Assembly: GCA_037045225.1 (NCBI GenBank)
Contig: JBAOHZ010000009.1
Span: 3,934,334 to 3,998,333, forward strand
Direction: 5' to 3'
Source: Nitrospira sp.
Lineage (GTDB): Bacteria; Nitrospirota; Nitrospiria; Nitrospirales; Nitrospiraceae
Length of the DNA stretch: 64,000 nucleotides
Part shown: piece after piece, positions 53,669 to 61,511 of the stretch
Numbering within the stretch: the stretch's first letter is position 1
Layout: each line of letters opens with the position of its first letter
Notes under the pieces: model-generated
The model's input: the letters and a program-made list of their open reading frames with translations, nothing else
Told to the model about the DNA's origin: nothing
Database searches by the model: none
Program-made: the position numbers and the translations under genes

Positions 53669-54202
53669 ATGACTCGTTACGGTGGAAGCGTGCTCCTGGT
53701 CATCGGGCTTGCGCTGGCGGCCTGTGGACCGCCTCAGATTTTTCCACGCGCCCTCATGGACGGCGTGGAAACAAACTTCGATTTCACCGCTTGGCGTAAC
53801 GTGCCGAATGCCCAAACCGACCGGAAGGTTCAACTCGGTGGACGCATTGTGCAAACCAATAGGGAGAAGGACGGACTCGTGATCATCGTCACCCAGTTGC
53901 CGATTGTCGAACAGCCGGCCTATGGGCCGAAGGATAATCGCAAGCGTTCCGGTGAGTTTGCCGTTGTGTACCCAGGCGCCCTCGATCCTAAATGGCTGGC
54001 ACCGGGACATCGGCTGGTTGTCATCGGCACAACCGCGCAAGCCAAGGCGGTCATGGTGGACGACGTGCAGCGCAGTTTGCCTTCTCTGATCGCCGAATGT
54101 GTGCACGTGTGGAGAACTGCAGGACGGGAGATCTCCGACTTTCCCTACAATACCGGCGGCGGTTATGAGCCATTGGGGGAAGAAACTCACTGTGCCCCCT
54201 GA
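53669..54202 (+). CDS. slp: Slp-family outer-membrane lipoprotein
   Basis: A 177-aa lipoprotein with lipobox LAACGP. The body fits the Slp (starvation-inducible) family: FPRALMDGVETNFDF, VQLGGRIVQTNREKDG and GHRLVVIGTTAQAKAVMVD. Its function in E. coli is envelope-related and incompletely known. AAGGAGGAG lies upstream. It begins a three-gene lipoprotein run after the porin. Confidence 0.85.
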   Translation: MTRYGGSVLLVIGLALAACGPPQIFPRALMDGVETNFDFTAWRNVPNAQTDRKVQLGGRIVQTNREKDGLVIIVTQLPIVEQPAYGPKDNRKRSGEFAVVYPGALDPKWLAPGHRLVVIGTTAQAKAVMVDDVQRSLPSLIAECVHVWRTAGREISDFPYNTGGGYEPLGEETHCAP

Positions 54203-54226
54203 GCCCACGAAGAGTGGGCGCTGCCT

Positions 54227-54547
54227 ATGAAGATGTCGAGACGACGCCTCGGATATTGTCTGCTCCCGATTCTGCTGGCCGGAACCATCGGCTGCACCCA
54301 CGAAGCCACCTTCGTCCGGGAGACAGATCAGGGCGGCCTCGTCTCCTATCCGTTCCAAAGCGATGCCGAAGTCCTCGCCTCCTCAGGCCGCCGCGACGCG
54401 ATCCAACGGATGGCCGAGAAATGTCCGAAGGGCTCGCGCATCGTGCGGGAGGGAGAACTTCCCAAAGTGAGTAAGGCTGCCGATCGAGCGTGGCGGGGCC
54501 AGATGGGGATGGACCGCCTGTGGGGAATTGAATTCGTATGCGGGTAA
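54227..54547 (+). CDS. Small putative lipoprotein
   Basis: A 106-aa protein with lipobox TIGCTH after a hydrophobic signal. The mature part has a central DAEVLASSGRRDAIQRMAEKC and a C-terminal IEFVCG; two Cys could pair. I do not recognise a family. Its stop overlaps the next start (ATG at 54538), so both are coupled. Confidence 0.7.
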   Translation: MKMSRRRLGYCLLPILLAGTIGCTHEATFVRETDQGGLVSYPFQSDAEVLASSGRRDAIQRMAEKCPKGSRIVREGELPKVSKAADRAWRGQMGMDRLWGIEFVCG

Positions 54548-55485
54548 TCGAGGGCCGACGCAGTCGCATCCGGATTACGTGGAGTCTCGCCATTGCCATA
54601 GGAGGCGGTGTTCTTCTGCTCGCGGGTTGTCAATTGTTCGACAACCAACGACTCCTCTTCGATGAACGTGGTGTGAGAATCGGCATTGAGAACGATCCAT
54701 CCGTGCACCGTGCGTCCCCGCCCACGTTGAACGAGCATCCGGGACACCTGACCCCTGAAGAGATTCAGGCCTTGCTGGGAGCCGTTCGTGTCAGCGGATG
54801 GAGCGGCACCGTCGTCGGCTGGTTCGACCAACCCAGGCCTATTCCACTCTTTGATGAGGCAGATCTTCAGGCCATTGCCAGGCCGATCTCCGACGCCGTG
54901 CAACAAGCCTCACCTACCGAACGCATCGTATTTTCTCTTTCGAATCCACAATCCGCGTATGGCGATGCAACCACCGGAGCGCTGTTCCTCCGGCATGCAC
55001 TTCTGCACCTGGTTGTCACCGATCATAAAGCCTTCCCTCGAGCGGACACCGCAGGGGGAGATGAAAAGGACCTTCGGGACACGAAAGGGATGATCTTGAG
55101 TCTCCCGCGTCCTTATCAAGCCGCGGTGCTTCGCGATGCAGACGAACCGGACTGGGCGCCATTTGAACGAGTGCATCTCTCGATGCAAGTGAAGGAGATG
55201 CTGGCTCAAGCGAACCGAAGCGTGACTGGCGCGGGAGCAATCCCCGAACAGGCTCAGGTGCAGATGAAGTCTCAGCCTGCCCTGGCAAGCGAGCCAACCA
55301 CGGCTTCACAGGAGCTCCGACTGCAGATCCGCGAATTGACCCAGTCGAATCTCGATCTCCGCGATCGACTCAATCAGCAAACCGAACAGCTGCAAGAATT
55401 GAAGGAGGAACTGACCAAGATGCGTCGAGAGTCGGAGGGCGCCAAATCGAAACGGTCTCCATCCAGAAAACCAGCCACGCCATGA
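54538..55485 (+). CDS. Lipoprotein paralogous to the one at 60418
   Basis: A 315-aa lipoprotein with lipobox LLAGCQ. The core (~60-215) shows the sequence pattern TPEEIQALLGAVRVSG...PISDAVQQASPTERIVFSL and GALFLRHALLHLVVTD, which repeats in the 231-aa lipoprotein beside pstS3. The last ~70 residues form a coiled coil (LRLQIRELTQSNLDLRDRL onwards) absent from that copy. Function unknown; position beside a pstS in both places suggests a phosphate-stress envelope role. Confidence 0.75.
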   Translation: MRVIEGRRSRIRITWSLAIAIGGGVLLLAGCQLFDNQRLLFDERGVRIGIENDPSVHRASPPTLNEHPGHLTPEEIQALLGAVRVSGWSGTVVGWFDQPRPIPLFDEADLQAIARPISDAVQQASPTERIVFSLSNPQSAYGDATTGALFLRHALLHLVVTDHKAFPRADTAGGDEKDLRDTKGMILSLPRPYQAAVLRDADEPDWAPFERVHLSMQVKEMLAQANRSVTGAGAIPEQAQVQMKSQPALASEPTTASQELRLQIRELTQSNLDLRDRLNQQTEQLQELKEELTKMRRESEGAKSKRSPSRKPATP

Positions 55486-55515
55486 ACCTTGCGGAAGTAG
55501 ATCCGCTCAGCCGAC

Positions 55516-56631
55516 CTATTCTTTTCCTGCTGCAGGGGGATGCGGGGTAAATCCCAGGGCAACCGACAACTTTTCCACCTGATCGAGCGGTAGGGGATAG
55601 AAACCGGCTCGCGCCACAGACTCCTGTCCTTCCCGGCTCTTGACGAACTCCAGGAATTCCTGCACCGCCGGCGATAATGGCGTGCCAGGTTCCTTATTGA
55701 GATACAAGTAGAGGAGGCGGCGAAGAGGGTAGCTCTGATCGGCGACGGTGGCGGCCGACGGAGTAATCAACGGCATGCCCTCGCTTTCAGCCAACGGCAG
55801 GATCCGCACGCTGGAGGCCTGGAGCCCGATCCCGCTATACCCGATGCCCAACTGATCCCGACTCAGCGCCAGAATCACCGACGCCGCTCCCGGCTCCTCA
55901 TGCAGGGTCGGCTTGAACTCTCCGCCGGCTAACACATGTTCCTGAAAAAACGCTCTGGTGCCAGACTTGCGATCTCGTCCATAGGATTGGATCGGAGCCG
56001 TCTCCCAACCATGGTCGAGGCCTAAGTCGCCCCACACCCTGATATCGTGTTTATACCCGCGTTGGCGAGCCGTCGAAAAAATGGCATCTGCCTGGTCCAG
56101 CGTCAACCCGGTCAGTGGATTGTCTTTGTGCACGTATAAGGCGACGGCATCGATTGCAATTGGAACGGCCAGAGGCTCGTAGCCTCGCGCCGAGGAGAAT
56201 TTCTGTTTCTCCGCATCCAACAACTCCCGGGAACTGCTCACCAACAGGATTTGTTTCGCCCGCTCCTCTTTCACGACGATCCGGCCAGGCTGAGGAGGTT
56301 CGATAAACTCCGCAATCGCCTTGGCAGATCCGCCCGCCTTCAGGTCGATGGTGATCTTGGGTTGCCGAGATTGAAAGTCACTGACAAGCCGGCGCATCAG
56401 CGCATGCATGGTGTCGGATCCTTGGACGCGAAACCCACCCACCACTTGAGATTTCGGGCTATATCGCTCGAGGCCGGGATCAACCATGACCCCCGCGAAC
56501 GGTCCGCTTTGCTCTGCCTGAGTCGGATGGAACCCGCCCAGCACCAGCAACATTGCAGCGCACACTATCCGGATCCCGGACATCGTCCGCCTCGAAAACG
56601 GAGTCTGCAGTCTGTTGTCGGAAGAGACCAT
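55516..56631 (-). CDS. PstS-like phosphate-binding protein (second copy)
   Basis: A 371-aa substrate-binding protein with signal peptide ending near TQAEQ. Binding motifs: VQGSDTMHALMRRL, LKAGGSAKAIAEF and YGRDRKSGTRAFF. It has ~35 more residues before the core than the operon copy. AGGAGG lies six bases before 56631; the frame extends to 56694 but that part overlaps the regulatory region. It is divergent from the PhoB-like gene at 56828. Confidence 0.9.
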   Translation of the reverse strand: MVSSDNRLQTPFSRRTMSGIRIVCAAMLLVLGGFHPTQAEQSGPFAGVMVDPGLERYSPKSQVVGGFRVQGSDTMHALMRRLVSDFQSRQPKITIDLKAGGSAKAIAEFIEPPQPGRIVVKEERAKQILLVSSSRELLDAEKQKFSSARGYEPLAVPIAIDAVALYVHKDNPLTGLTLDQADAIFSTARQRGYKHDIRVWGDLGLDHGWETAPIQSYGRDRKSGTRAFFQEHVLAGGEFKPTLHEEPGAASVILALSRDQLGIGYSGIGLQASSVRILPLAESEGMPLITPSAATVADQSYPLRRLLYLYLNKEPGTPLSPAVQEFLEFVKSREGQESVARAGFYPLPLDQVEKLSVALGFTPHPPAAGKE

Positions 56632-56719
56632 TTCCTGCCTCCTATCAATCGAGCCATCGAAACAATTTATATGTCGCCCAAACGGTAAACCCATCAGATT
56701 GCCGCAGGAACACGGTCAT

Positions 56720-56786
56720 GTTAGGGAATTGTTAACTTTCCCTCCCTGGTCTCAAGTTACACAAGTTAACAGCACGGTAAAACTCG
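56720..56786. promoter_or_regulatory. Pho-box-like repeats between the second pstS and the PhoB-like gene
   Basis: Two groups: GTTAGG and GTTAAC 11 bases apart (56720, 56731), and GTTAAC and GGTAAA 11 bases apart (56765, 56776). A group could serve each divergent gene. Confidence 0.55.
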
Positions 56787-56827
56787 CGAGAAAGAACGGA
56801 AACATCTCCGCCCTACCATTGCGACCA

Positions 56828-57532
56828 ATGACCACGTCGATCGTCCAAATCATTGAAGACGAGCCGCTCCACGCCGACCTGTTGGACCGCGCCTTGCGTC
56901 AGGCTCACTTCGCCACGACGCTTGCGAAGGATGGCGAGAGCGGTTGGAGGGATGCGCAACGACTGCAGCCCTCGTTGATTCTCCTCGACCTCATGTTGCC
57001 GGGGCTGAGCGGCCATGAAGTCTGCCGGTTGGTCCGACGTACGCCTACGACGCGCCATATCCCCATCATCATGCTGACGGCCGTCGGGTCAGAAGCAGAC
57101 CGCATTGCCGGCCTTGAGATGGGAGCAGACGACTACGTGGTGAAGCCGTTCAGCCCGAGGGAGGTCGTGTCCCGCGTTCAGGCTGTGCTGCGCAGGGTTA
57201 ATGAGACACGTCGTGAGGACCCTGTTCTGTTTTCCGATACCTCCATCACAATGGAAGGGCCTTACTTCGTCCTAACCTTGCAGCAACGGCAAATCACCGT
57301 CTCGAGCACGGAACTGAAGCTGCTTCAGTACCTGGTGACTCGAGATGGGGAATTAGTGCGCGACGATGAATTGTTGACGCTTCCAGGCGAGGAGTTCGGG
57401 AACACGAGCAGAGAGGAACTGGATCACCGTGTGCGTTTTCTCCGACGAAAACTGGAAAACAGCGGGACGGGATCGATTGAGATTTTACCGGGGTCTCGTT
57501 ATCGCTTCCTGGCCCATCCGAGGCCGACCTGA
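56828..57532 (+). CDS. OmpR-family response regulator, PhoB-like
   Basis: A 234-aa regulator with a full receiver: IEDE pair, acceptor Asp in ILLDLMLPGLSG, Lys in YVVKPFS. The winged-helix domain (~145-230) has VSSTELKLLQYLVTRDG and a recognition helix region EELDHRVRFLRRKLE, the PhoB/OmpR style. The sequence shares the receiver start and layout of the regulator at 41471. The nearest sensor is outside the window. It is a candidate reader of the 11-bp repeats. Confidence 0.88.
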   Translation: MTTSIVQIIEDEPLHADLLDRALRQAHFATTLAKDGESGWRDAQRLQPSLILLDLMLPGLSGHEVCRLVRRTPTTRHIPIIMLTAVGSEADRIAGLEMGADDYVVKPFSPREVVSRVQAVLRRVNETRREDPVLFSDTSITMEGPYFVLTLQQRQITVSSTELKLLQYLVTRDGELVRDDELLTLPGEEFGNTSREELDHRVRFLRRKLENSGTGSIEILPGSRYRFLAHPRPT

Positions 57533-57641
57533 GACTTCCGGCAGGACTACCGCCTCATTCGGAACGCTGCGGTACTCAACCACGACCATTCGGCAGGGCC
57601 AGGCTCTCCCAAGATGTCAGTTGAGACCCGTCACACGTGGA

Positions 57642-57881
57642 TCAACCGGCGCAGGCTAAGACCCGCGCCTTCGACCTGATCCGTTCGATCTCATACTCGA
57701 AGCCTCTTCGAAGCAGGATGATCTCTCCGCGCCGGCTCAGCTCGTCGACGGTCTTAAAGACCTGGTTCCAGCTGAGCTCCGGCAGCAGGGTCACGACCTG
57801 CTCCAGCGTTAGCGATCTTCGATCGTGTAACAAGTCGAGAATGAGTCCGTCGCTGCATTGAGAAGTAGACGGGGAGACCAT
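57642..57881 (-). CDS. Small winged-helix-like protein
   Basis: A 79-aa protein with predicted helices LILDLLHDRRSLTLEQVVTLL and SWNQVFKTVDELSRRGEIIL, followed by the wing FEYEIERIR. This looks like a DNA-binding winged helix. The start at 57881 has AGGAGG seven bases upstream; the longer open frame to 58031 has no such signal. It has two Cys residues (one near residue 9, one near the end) and no known symbol. Confidence 0.7.
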   Translation of the reverse strand: MVSPSTSQCSDGLILDLLHDRRSLTLEQVVTLLPELSWNQVFKTVDELSRRGEIILLRRGFEYEIERIRSKARVLACAG

Positions 57882-58001
57882 AGCAAATCCTCCTGGGTGA
57901 AAGTTCTGGTCTTTCGCCACTGCACACTCACGCGAAGGTCGGGTACACAGGCTTCCATAACCTCCACAGTCCTCCTTGCCTGTGTCTTTGGCATCAGCGC
58001 C

Positions 58002-58019
58002 GGATAAAGTTTGGGTAAA
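58002..58019. promoter_or_regulatory. Weak Pho-box-like repeat upstream of the winged-helix gene
   Basis: GGATAAA and GGGTAAA are 11 bases apart. On the minus strand they read TTTACCC and TTTATCC. The match is weaker than the other groups. Confidence 0.35.
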
Positions 58020-58041
58020 TTTATGCCGCACGTCTATGCCG

Positions 58042-58551
58042 CTAAAAGCCTTCTCGGCTCGCCGTGAATTCCTTGCTGCTTCCGTCGCCCTGCGCGGGCG
58101 AGCAACGCACCGCCACCACTCGAATAGCTCCGAGTGCCAGGAGAATGGCCCCGAGCGAAAGCAGCTTGGCCTGATCGGCCTCCTTGAACCAGAGAGAAAT
58201 GATTTCCGTCAGCATGACCACCAAGATCGTATCGACGATAAAGGTAACTTTGACGCGGCCTTCGGAGAAATAGGTCAACGTGGTCTTGAAGACTTCCACC
58301 ACCGCGAGAAGGATCAATGTATCCACGATAATCTGGCGCAGACCGATTTCAACCGGCAGATCAAACAACAGCCGGATGTCCAGGAAGGTCTTGATCACCC
58401 CGCCGGTCAGGGCGATGAGGATCGTCAGAATGAGCAGACTGAGGACCGCCTTGATCCCTTTCATCCAGAGTTCGGTGAGGTCGGTGTCGATGGCCCGCCC
58501 GATCAGATCGGAGAACCGGTGAGCACGAGGCTCAAAATTCATAAACATCAT
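58042..58551 (-). CDS. psiE: PsiE-family phosphate-starvation-inducible membrane protein
   Basis: A 169-aa membrane protein with about four helices (~32-58, ~72-95, ~105-125, ~130-150). The family motifs AVLSLLILTILIALTG and VEVFKTTLTYFSEGRVKVTFIVD are present. PsiE is PhoB-dependent in E. coli and its function is unclear. AAGGAG sits eight bases upstream. A 38-aa ORF precedes it in the same direction. Confidence 0.88.
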   Translation of the reverse strand: MMFMNFEPRAHRFSDLIGRAIDTDLTELWMKGIKAVLSLLILTILIALTGGVIKTFLDIRLLFDLPVEIGLRQIIVDTLILLAVVEVFKTTLTYFSEGRVKVTFIVDTILVVMLTEIISLWFKEADQAKLLSLGAILLALGAIRVVAVRCSPAQGDGSSKEFTASREGF

Positions 58552-58604
58552 GTTTCACACTCCTTGATTGGGAGGGCACGTTTCCTCTCAACGGCACGGT
58601 TCGA

Positions 58605-58721
58605 CTACTCATGCTTGATCATGATGGACCACAACCCTAGAAAGAGGCCGACCAGCAAGATCATGGCAAGGTGGAAGGTGTCAGTTGAGAATTGTGATGT
58701 CATGAGGTCGGCAGCCTGCAT
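58605..58721 (-). CDS. 38-aa single-span membrane peptide (small ORF)
   Basis: The peptide starts MQAADLMTSQFSTDTFH and continues with one hydrophobic helix (~LAMILLVGLFLGLWSIM) to a basic IKHE end. The ribosome site AGGAGGG is six bases before the ATG, one of the best in the region. It lies 53 bases before psiE and downstream of a Pho-box-like repeat. It is too short for ordinary ORF calling. No family is recognised. Confidence 0.65.
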   Translation of the reverse strand: MQAADLMTSQFSTDTFHLAMILLVGLFLGLWSIMIKHE

Positions 58722-58817
58722 CAAGAGCCCTCCTGCTTAGAGAGAAGAATGTCACTCATCAAGGTGTCGTACCTGATCGACTATAACGAGGCGCTGTTCC
58801 AGGAAGGTCATTGCTTG

Positions 58818-58839
58818 GTTACAGCGTTGTTACTTCTGA
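58818..58839 (-). promoter_or_regulatory. Pho-box-like repeats facing the psiE operon
   Basis: Read on the minus strand: AGTAACAACGC then TGTAACCAAGC, two 11-base units sharing GTAAC. It lies ~97 bases before the small ORF. Confidence 0.5.
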
Positions 58840-58927
58840 AGAAGTGGCTCGGGAGTCTCTGTGGATACCGTCGCGTACCCAACCTCAGCGGGCGACTGTG
58901 TGCAAACCCGATCACGCATGCCCAAGA

Positions 58928-58982
58928 GTTAACACTGAGTTAACATCTCGCTAATTGACCGGCAATTCAGCACGGGTATCCT
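58928..58982 (+). promoter_or_regulatory. Pho-box-like triple repeat with embedded promoter upstream of pstS3
   Basis: GTTAACACTGA, GTTAACATCTC and GCTAATTGACC follow one another in exact 11-base steps (58928-58960). TTGACC at the end of the third unit can be a -35 with TATCCT (58977-58982) as -10, spacer 16. Confidence 0.7.
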
Positions 58983-59069
58983 GGCATCGATTAAAGAGAA
59001 CATGTGGCCGTTTCGACTCAAGCGAACAATCCAATGAGCAGCATCCATCACTTCATTCGGAGGCATCAG

Positions 59070-60239
59070 ATGACAAGACTGCAGCAGACAGGTTTCAACC
59101 ACCCCCGTAGCGCTCGTTCGCTGTTCACTGCGCTGGCCGCCGTCGCGATGCTGGCTGTATCCGGAGGCTATGCCGGGGCAGAACATGCTGGCCTCAACGC
59201 TGCTGGAGTGCCGACGGTCGATCCTGCGATCGAGCCCTATACCAACCATAATGGGTTACATGGCAAGCTCAGCATTGCAGGATCGGACACGATGAGACCG
59301 TTGATTTCGAAGTTGTCCGCGCAATTCTTGAGCCTCCACCCCGGGGCGCAGATTGCGGTGGAAGGAACGGGATCGAGTGCGGCCATCCGAGAGTTCTTGT
59401 TAGGCCTCTCGTACCAACGCCGCGGGGATAAAGTCCAAAGCCGAGGGACGGCAGGATCCAACGCTGTTGAATTGCTCGCTTCGTCCCGTCAGTTGACGGA
59501 AGAAGAGCAGAAGGGGTTTGAGTTCAACTATGGTTATCGCGCGCTTGAAGTGCCGATTGCGATGGATGCCGTTGCGATCTATGTACACAAGACCAACCCG
59601 ATTCAACATTTGACGCTGGCACAAATCGATGGCATCTTCGGCAAAGACCACAAGCGAGGAGGAGCCGCCATCACCAACTGGAGCCAAGTCGGACTCCCGG
59701 AGGCATCAGTGTCGCAACAGCCCATCCACCTATACGGCCGTGACAAGCGGTCCGGCACCAGGGAATTCTTCAAGCATGTCGCCCTCAAGGACGGAGACCT
59801 AATCGACGCGGTGATGGAACAACCGGGCTCCGCTTCCGAAATCATTGCCATTGCACAAGACCCTCTGGCTATCGGATATGCAGGGGCCGGATTCAACATT
59901 TCTGACGTACGCCAAGTGCCGATCGCTTCACAACCTGATCAAACGGCTCTCTTGCCGTCGGTGGACACCGTCACTTCCGGCACCTACCCCTTGGGACGAT
60001 CCTTGTATCTCTATGTGAAAAAGAATCCCAACGACAAGCTGGACCCCTTCGTGGCGGAATTCCTTTCCTTCGTGAACAGCCGACAGGGACAAGAGACCGT
60101 AGCGCGGGCGAGTTTCTATCCGCTGACCCGCACTCAAGTGGCAAAAAACCTACAGGATTTGGGTCTCTTGAAAGGGGCGATGGTCGGCACGCCCGCAACA
60201 AAGCTGGAGATGCAAGTCGCAGAACAGATGGCACGCTAA
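59070..60239 (+). CDS. PstS-like phosphate-binding protein (third copy)
   Basis: A 389-aa substrate-binding protein with a long signal region ending near GAEHA. Binding motifs: IAGSDTMRPLISKL, EGTGSSAAIREFL and YGRDKRSGTREFF. The insertion SYQRRGDKVQSRGTAGSNAV is not in the operon copy. The start at 59070 has GGAGG six bases upstream; earlier starts at 59004 and 59034 lack one. It is followed by a strong terminator. Confidence 0.9.
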   Translation: MTRLQQTGFNHPRSARSLFTALAAVAMLAVSGGYAGAEHAGLNAAGVPTVDPAIEPYTNHNGLHGKLSIAGSDTMRPLISKLSAQFLSLHPGAQIAVEGTGSSAAIREFLLGLSYQRRGDKVQSRGTAGSNAVELLASSRQLTEEEQKGFEFNYGYRALEVPIAMDAVAIYVHKTNPIQHLTLAQIDGIFGKDHKRGGAAITNWSQVGLPEASVSQQPIHLYGRDKRSGTREFFKHVALKDGDLIDAVMEQPGSASEIIAIAQDPLAIGYAGAGFNISDVRQVPIASQPDQTALLPSVDTVTSGTYPLGRSLYLYVKKNPNDKLDPFVAEFLSFVNSRQGQETVARASFYPLTRTQVAKNLQDLGLLKGAMVGTPATKLEMQVAEQMAR

Positions 60240-60275
60240 AGATCATTGCACAGCCCTTCGCTGGCACGACCTACC

Positions 60276-60314
60276 GAGGAGCGGCCTTTGGATAAAAGGC
60301 CGCTCCTCATTTTC
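60276..60314 (+). terminator. Rho-independent terminator after pstS3
   Basis: A perfect 14-bp GC-rich stem (60276-60289 with 60295-60308), five-base loop, then ATTTTC. It lies 36 bases after the stop codon. Confidence 0.88.
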
Positions 60315-60335
60315 AGTTCAGGTCTGCTAACATGT

Positions 60336-60358
60336 CGTTCCTCCGTTCGGGAGGAACG
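60336..60358 (+). other. Hairpin in the leader of the lipoprotein gene
   Basis: CGTTCCTCC (60336-60344) pairs with GGAGGAACG (60350-60358) around a five-base loop, ~60 bases before the lipoprotein start. It may affect mRNA stability or be chance. Confidence 0.35.
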
Positions 60359-60417
60359 CCGTCGTCACAACGTATTCTCGCTCCTCATAGCATGAGGCAT
60401 TCAGCGGAGATGAATCG

Positions 60418-61113
60418 ATGAAACGCACCCTTGTTCGGACTCTGCTCTGTTCTACTGTGATCATCTTGACCGTTCAGTTCGGATGCAGTAGTCTGCCGCC
60501 GCCTCGAACGTCCTATCAAGACCCCATTACCTCCATACGTCTCTACATCGATGAACGTGCCGACACTGGACACAGCCATCCTGGCCAGGTCCGCCCCGAT
60601 CAGATGGCTCGCGTGCTCGGCGGCCTCCGTGTCGTGCCGCGCTCAGGATATATCAGCTCATTGGTCACCGGACAACCGCAGGCAAACCCCGCCTTCTCAT
60701 CCAGTGAAATCCAGATGCTGGCGCCGCGCCTCAGCGCGGCATTGGCCGAAGCCACTCCCCAGGAAGTCGTCACCTTCTATCGTCGCGTCTCCGATGCAAG
60801 CGTGGGCTTGGCCATCACCTCCGGAGGCATGTTTCTCCAAGACAACGTTCTGTATGTGGTGCTGGCGAACAACCGGAATTTGCCGACCGAGGGAATGAAC
60901 CAGAACATGGTGACCGATTTTGATCCGATTGAAAGTCCACTGATTCCCATTTCCCGCACAAGTTTTCGTGTCGAATTTACCCCGCCGACAGCCATCGTGC
61001 CGCGGGATGAGCGCCAGTCTTGGCCGTATATCGACCAAGGCCGCATACTGGCCATCGACCTGCAGCAACTGAACCGCGATCTGAAGTCGGCGCCGCCGGC
61101 CGCTAAACCCTGA
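60418..61113 (+). CDS. Lipoprotein paralogous to the one at 54538
   Basis: A 231-aa lipoprotein with lipobox QFGCSS. The core (~60-150) repeats the pattern of the other copy: RPDQMARVLGGLRVV, ALAEATPQEVVTFYRRV and GGMFLQDNVLYVVLAN. It lacks the C-terminal coiled coil. Its position after pstS3, like the other copy beside pstS2, suggests a shared phosphate-stress envelope function. The molecular role is unknown. Confidence 0.75.
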   Translation: MKRTLVRTLLCSTVIILTVQFGCSSLPPPRTSYQDPITSIRLYIDERADTGHSHPGQVRPDQMARVLGGLRVVPRSGYISSLVTGQPQANPAFSSSEIQMLAPRLSAALAEATPQEVVTFYRRVSDASVGLAITSGGMFLQDNVLYVVLANNRNLPTEGMNQNMVTDFDPIESPLIPISRTSFRVEFTPPTAIVPRDERQSWPYIDQGRILAIDLQQLNRDLKSAPPAAKP

Positions 61114-61511
61114 CCCTCAATTCGTTCTACCGGCCTGGATTTCGGTCTTGAACGACACTGCTCCTTCCGGAAACTCCGGTCTCCTCCTCACTCGCGCGGA
61201 GCCTGGCTGGATCCTCGCTTGGACGGTAGCCTCCTCCCAATTTGTGGCGCACACCGAATGGTTCGTGAGCAACGGTAGGCCTAGGGCAAATCGCCTGCCT
61301 CTGTTGCTTGCGTGTGAGCCTGCCGACGGTCCTCTTGGTCAGCGTCGCCGTCACTGAGTATGCCAGCGCGTCAGAGACGAGAAGAGCCTTGTTTAACCGA
61401 CCAAGAGAGAGGGGAAGCAGAAAGAAGGTGGTGGCAAGAAGCAGGTGAGAGACGGGGGGAGCCCGGAGTGTGTCAGCCTCCGGACTCCCTCAACCTCACG
61501 GTACGAGGCGT
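61114..61511. other. 398-base convergent spacer
   Basis: Both flanking genes point into this region. It contains the stem-loop at 61457-61489. A frame at 61148-61357 shows no family features. Confidence 0.5.
61457..61489 (-). terminator. Stem-loop after the second porin
   Basis: GGGAG-x-CCGGAG pairs with CTCCGG-x-CTCCC (61457-61468 with 61478-61489), nine-base loop, 22 bases past the porin stop on the minus strand. No T-run follows. Confidence 0.45.

Larger units (their letters stand above)
58722..59069. other. 348-base divergent regulatory region (psiE operon / pstS3)
   Basis: Carries two Pho-box-like groups (58818-58834 and 58928-58960) and a promoter-like TTGACC...TATCCT. A 64-codon frame (58749-58943) crosses it but is probably not translated. 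Confidence 0.6.

Noticed and set aside
58749..58943. 64-codon frame upstream of pstS3
   Set aside because: It runs through two Pho-box-like repeat groups, has no ribosome site and no family features.
61148..61357. 69-codon frame in the convergent spacer
   Set aside because: No motif, no ribosome site; likely chance.
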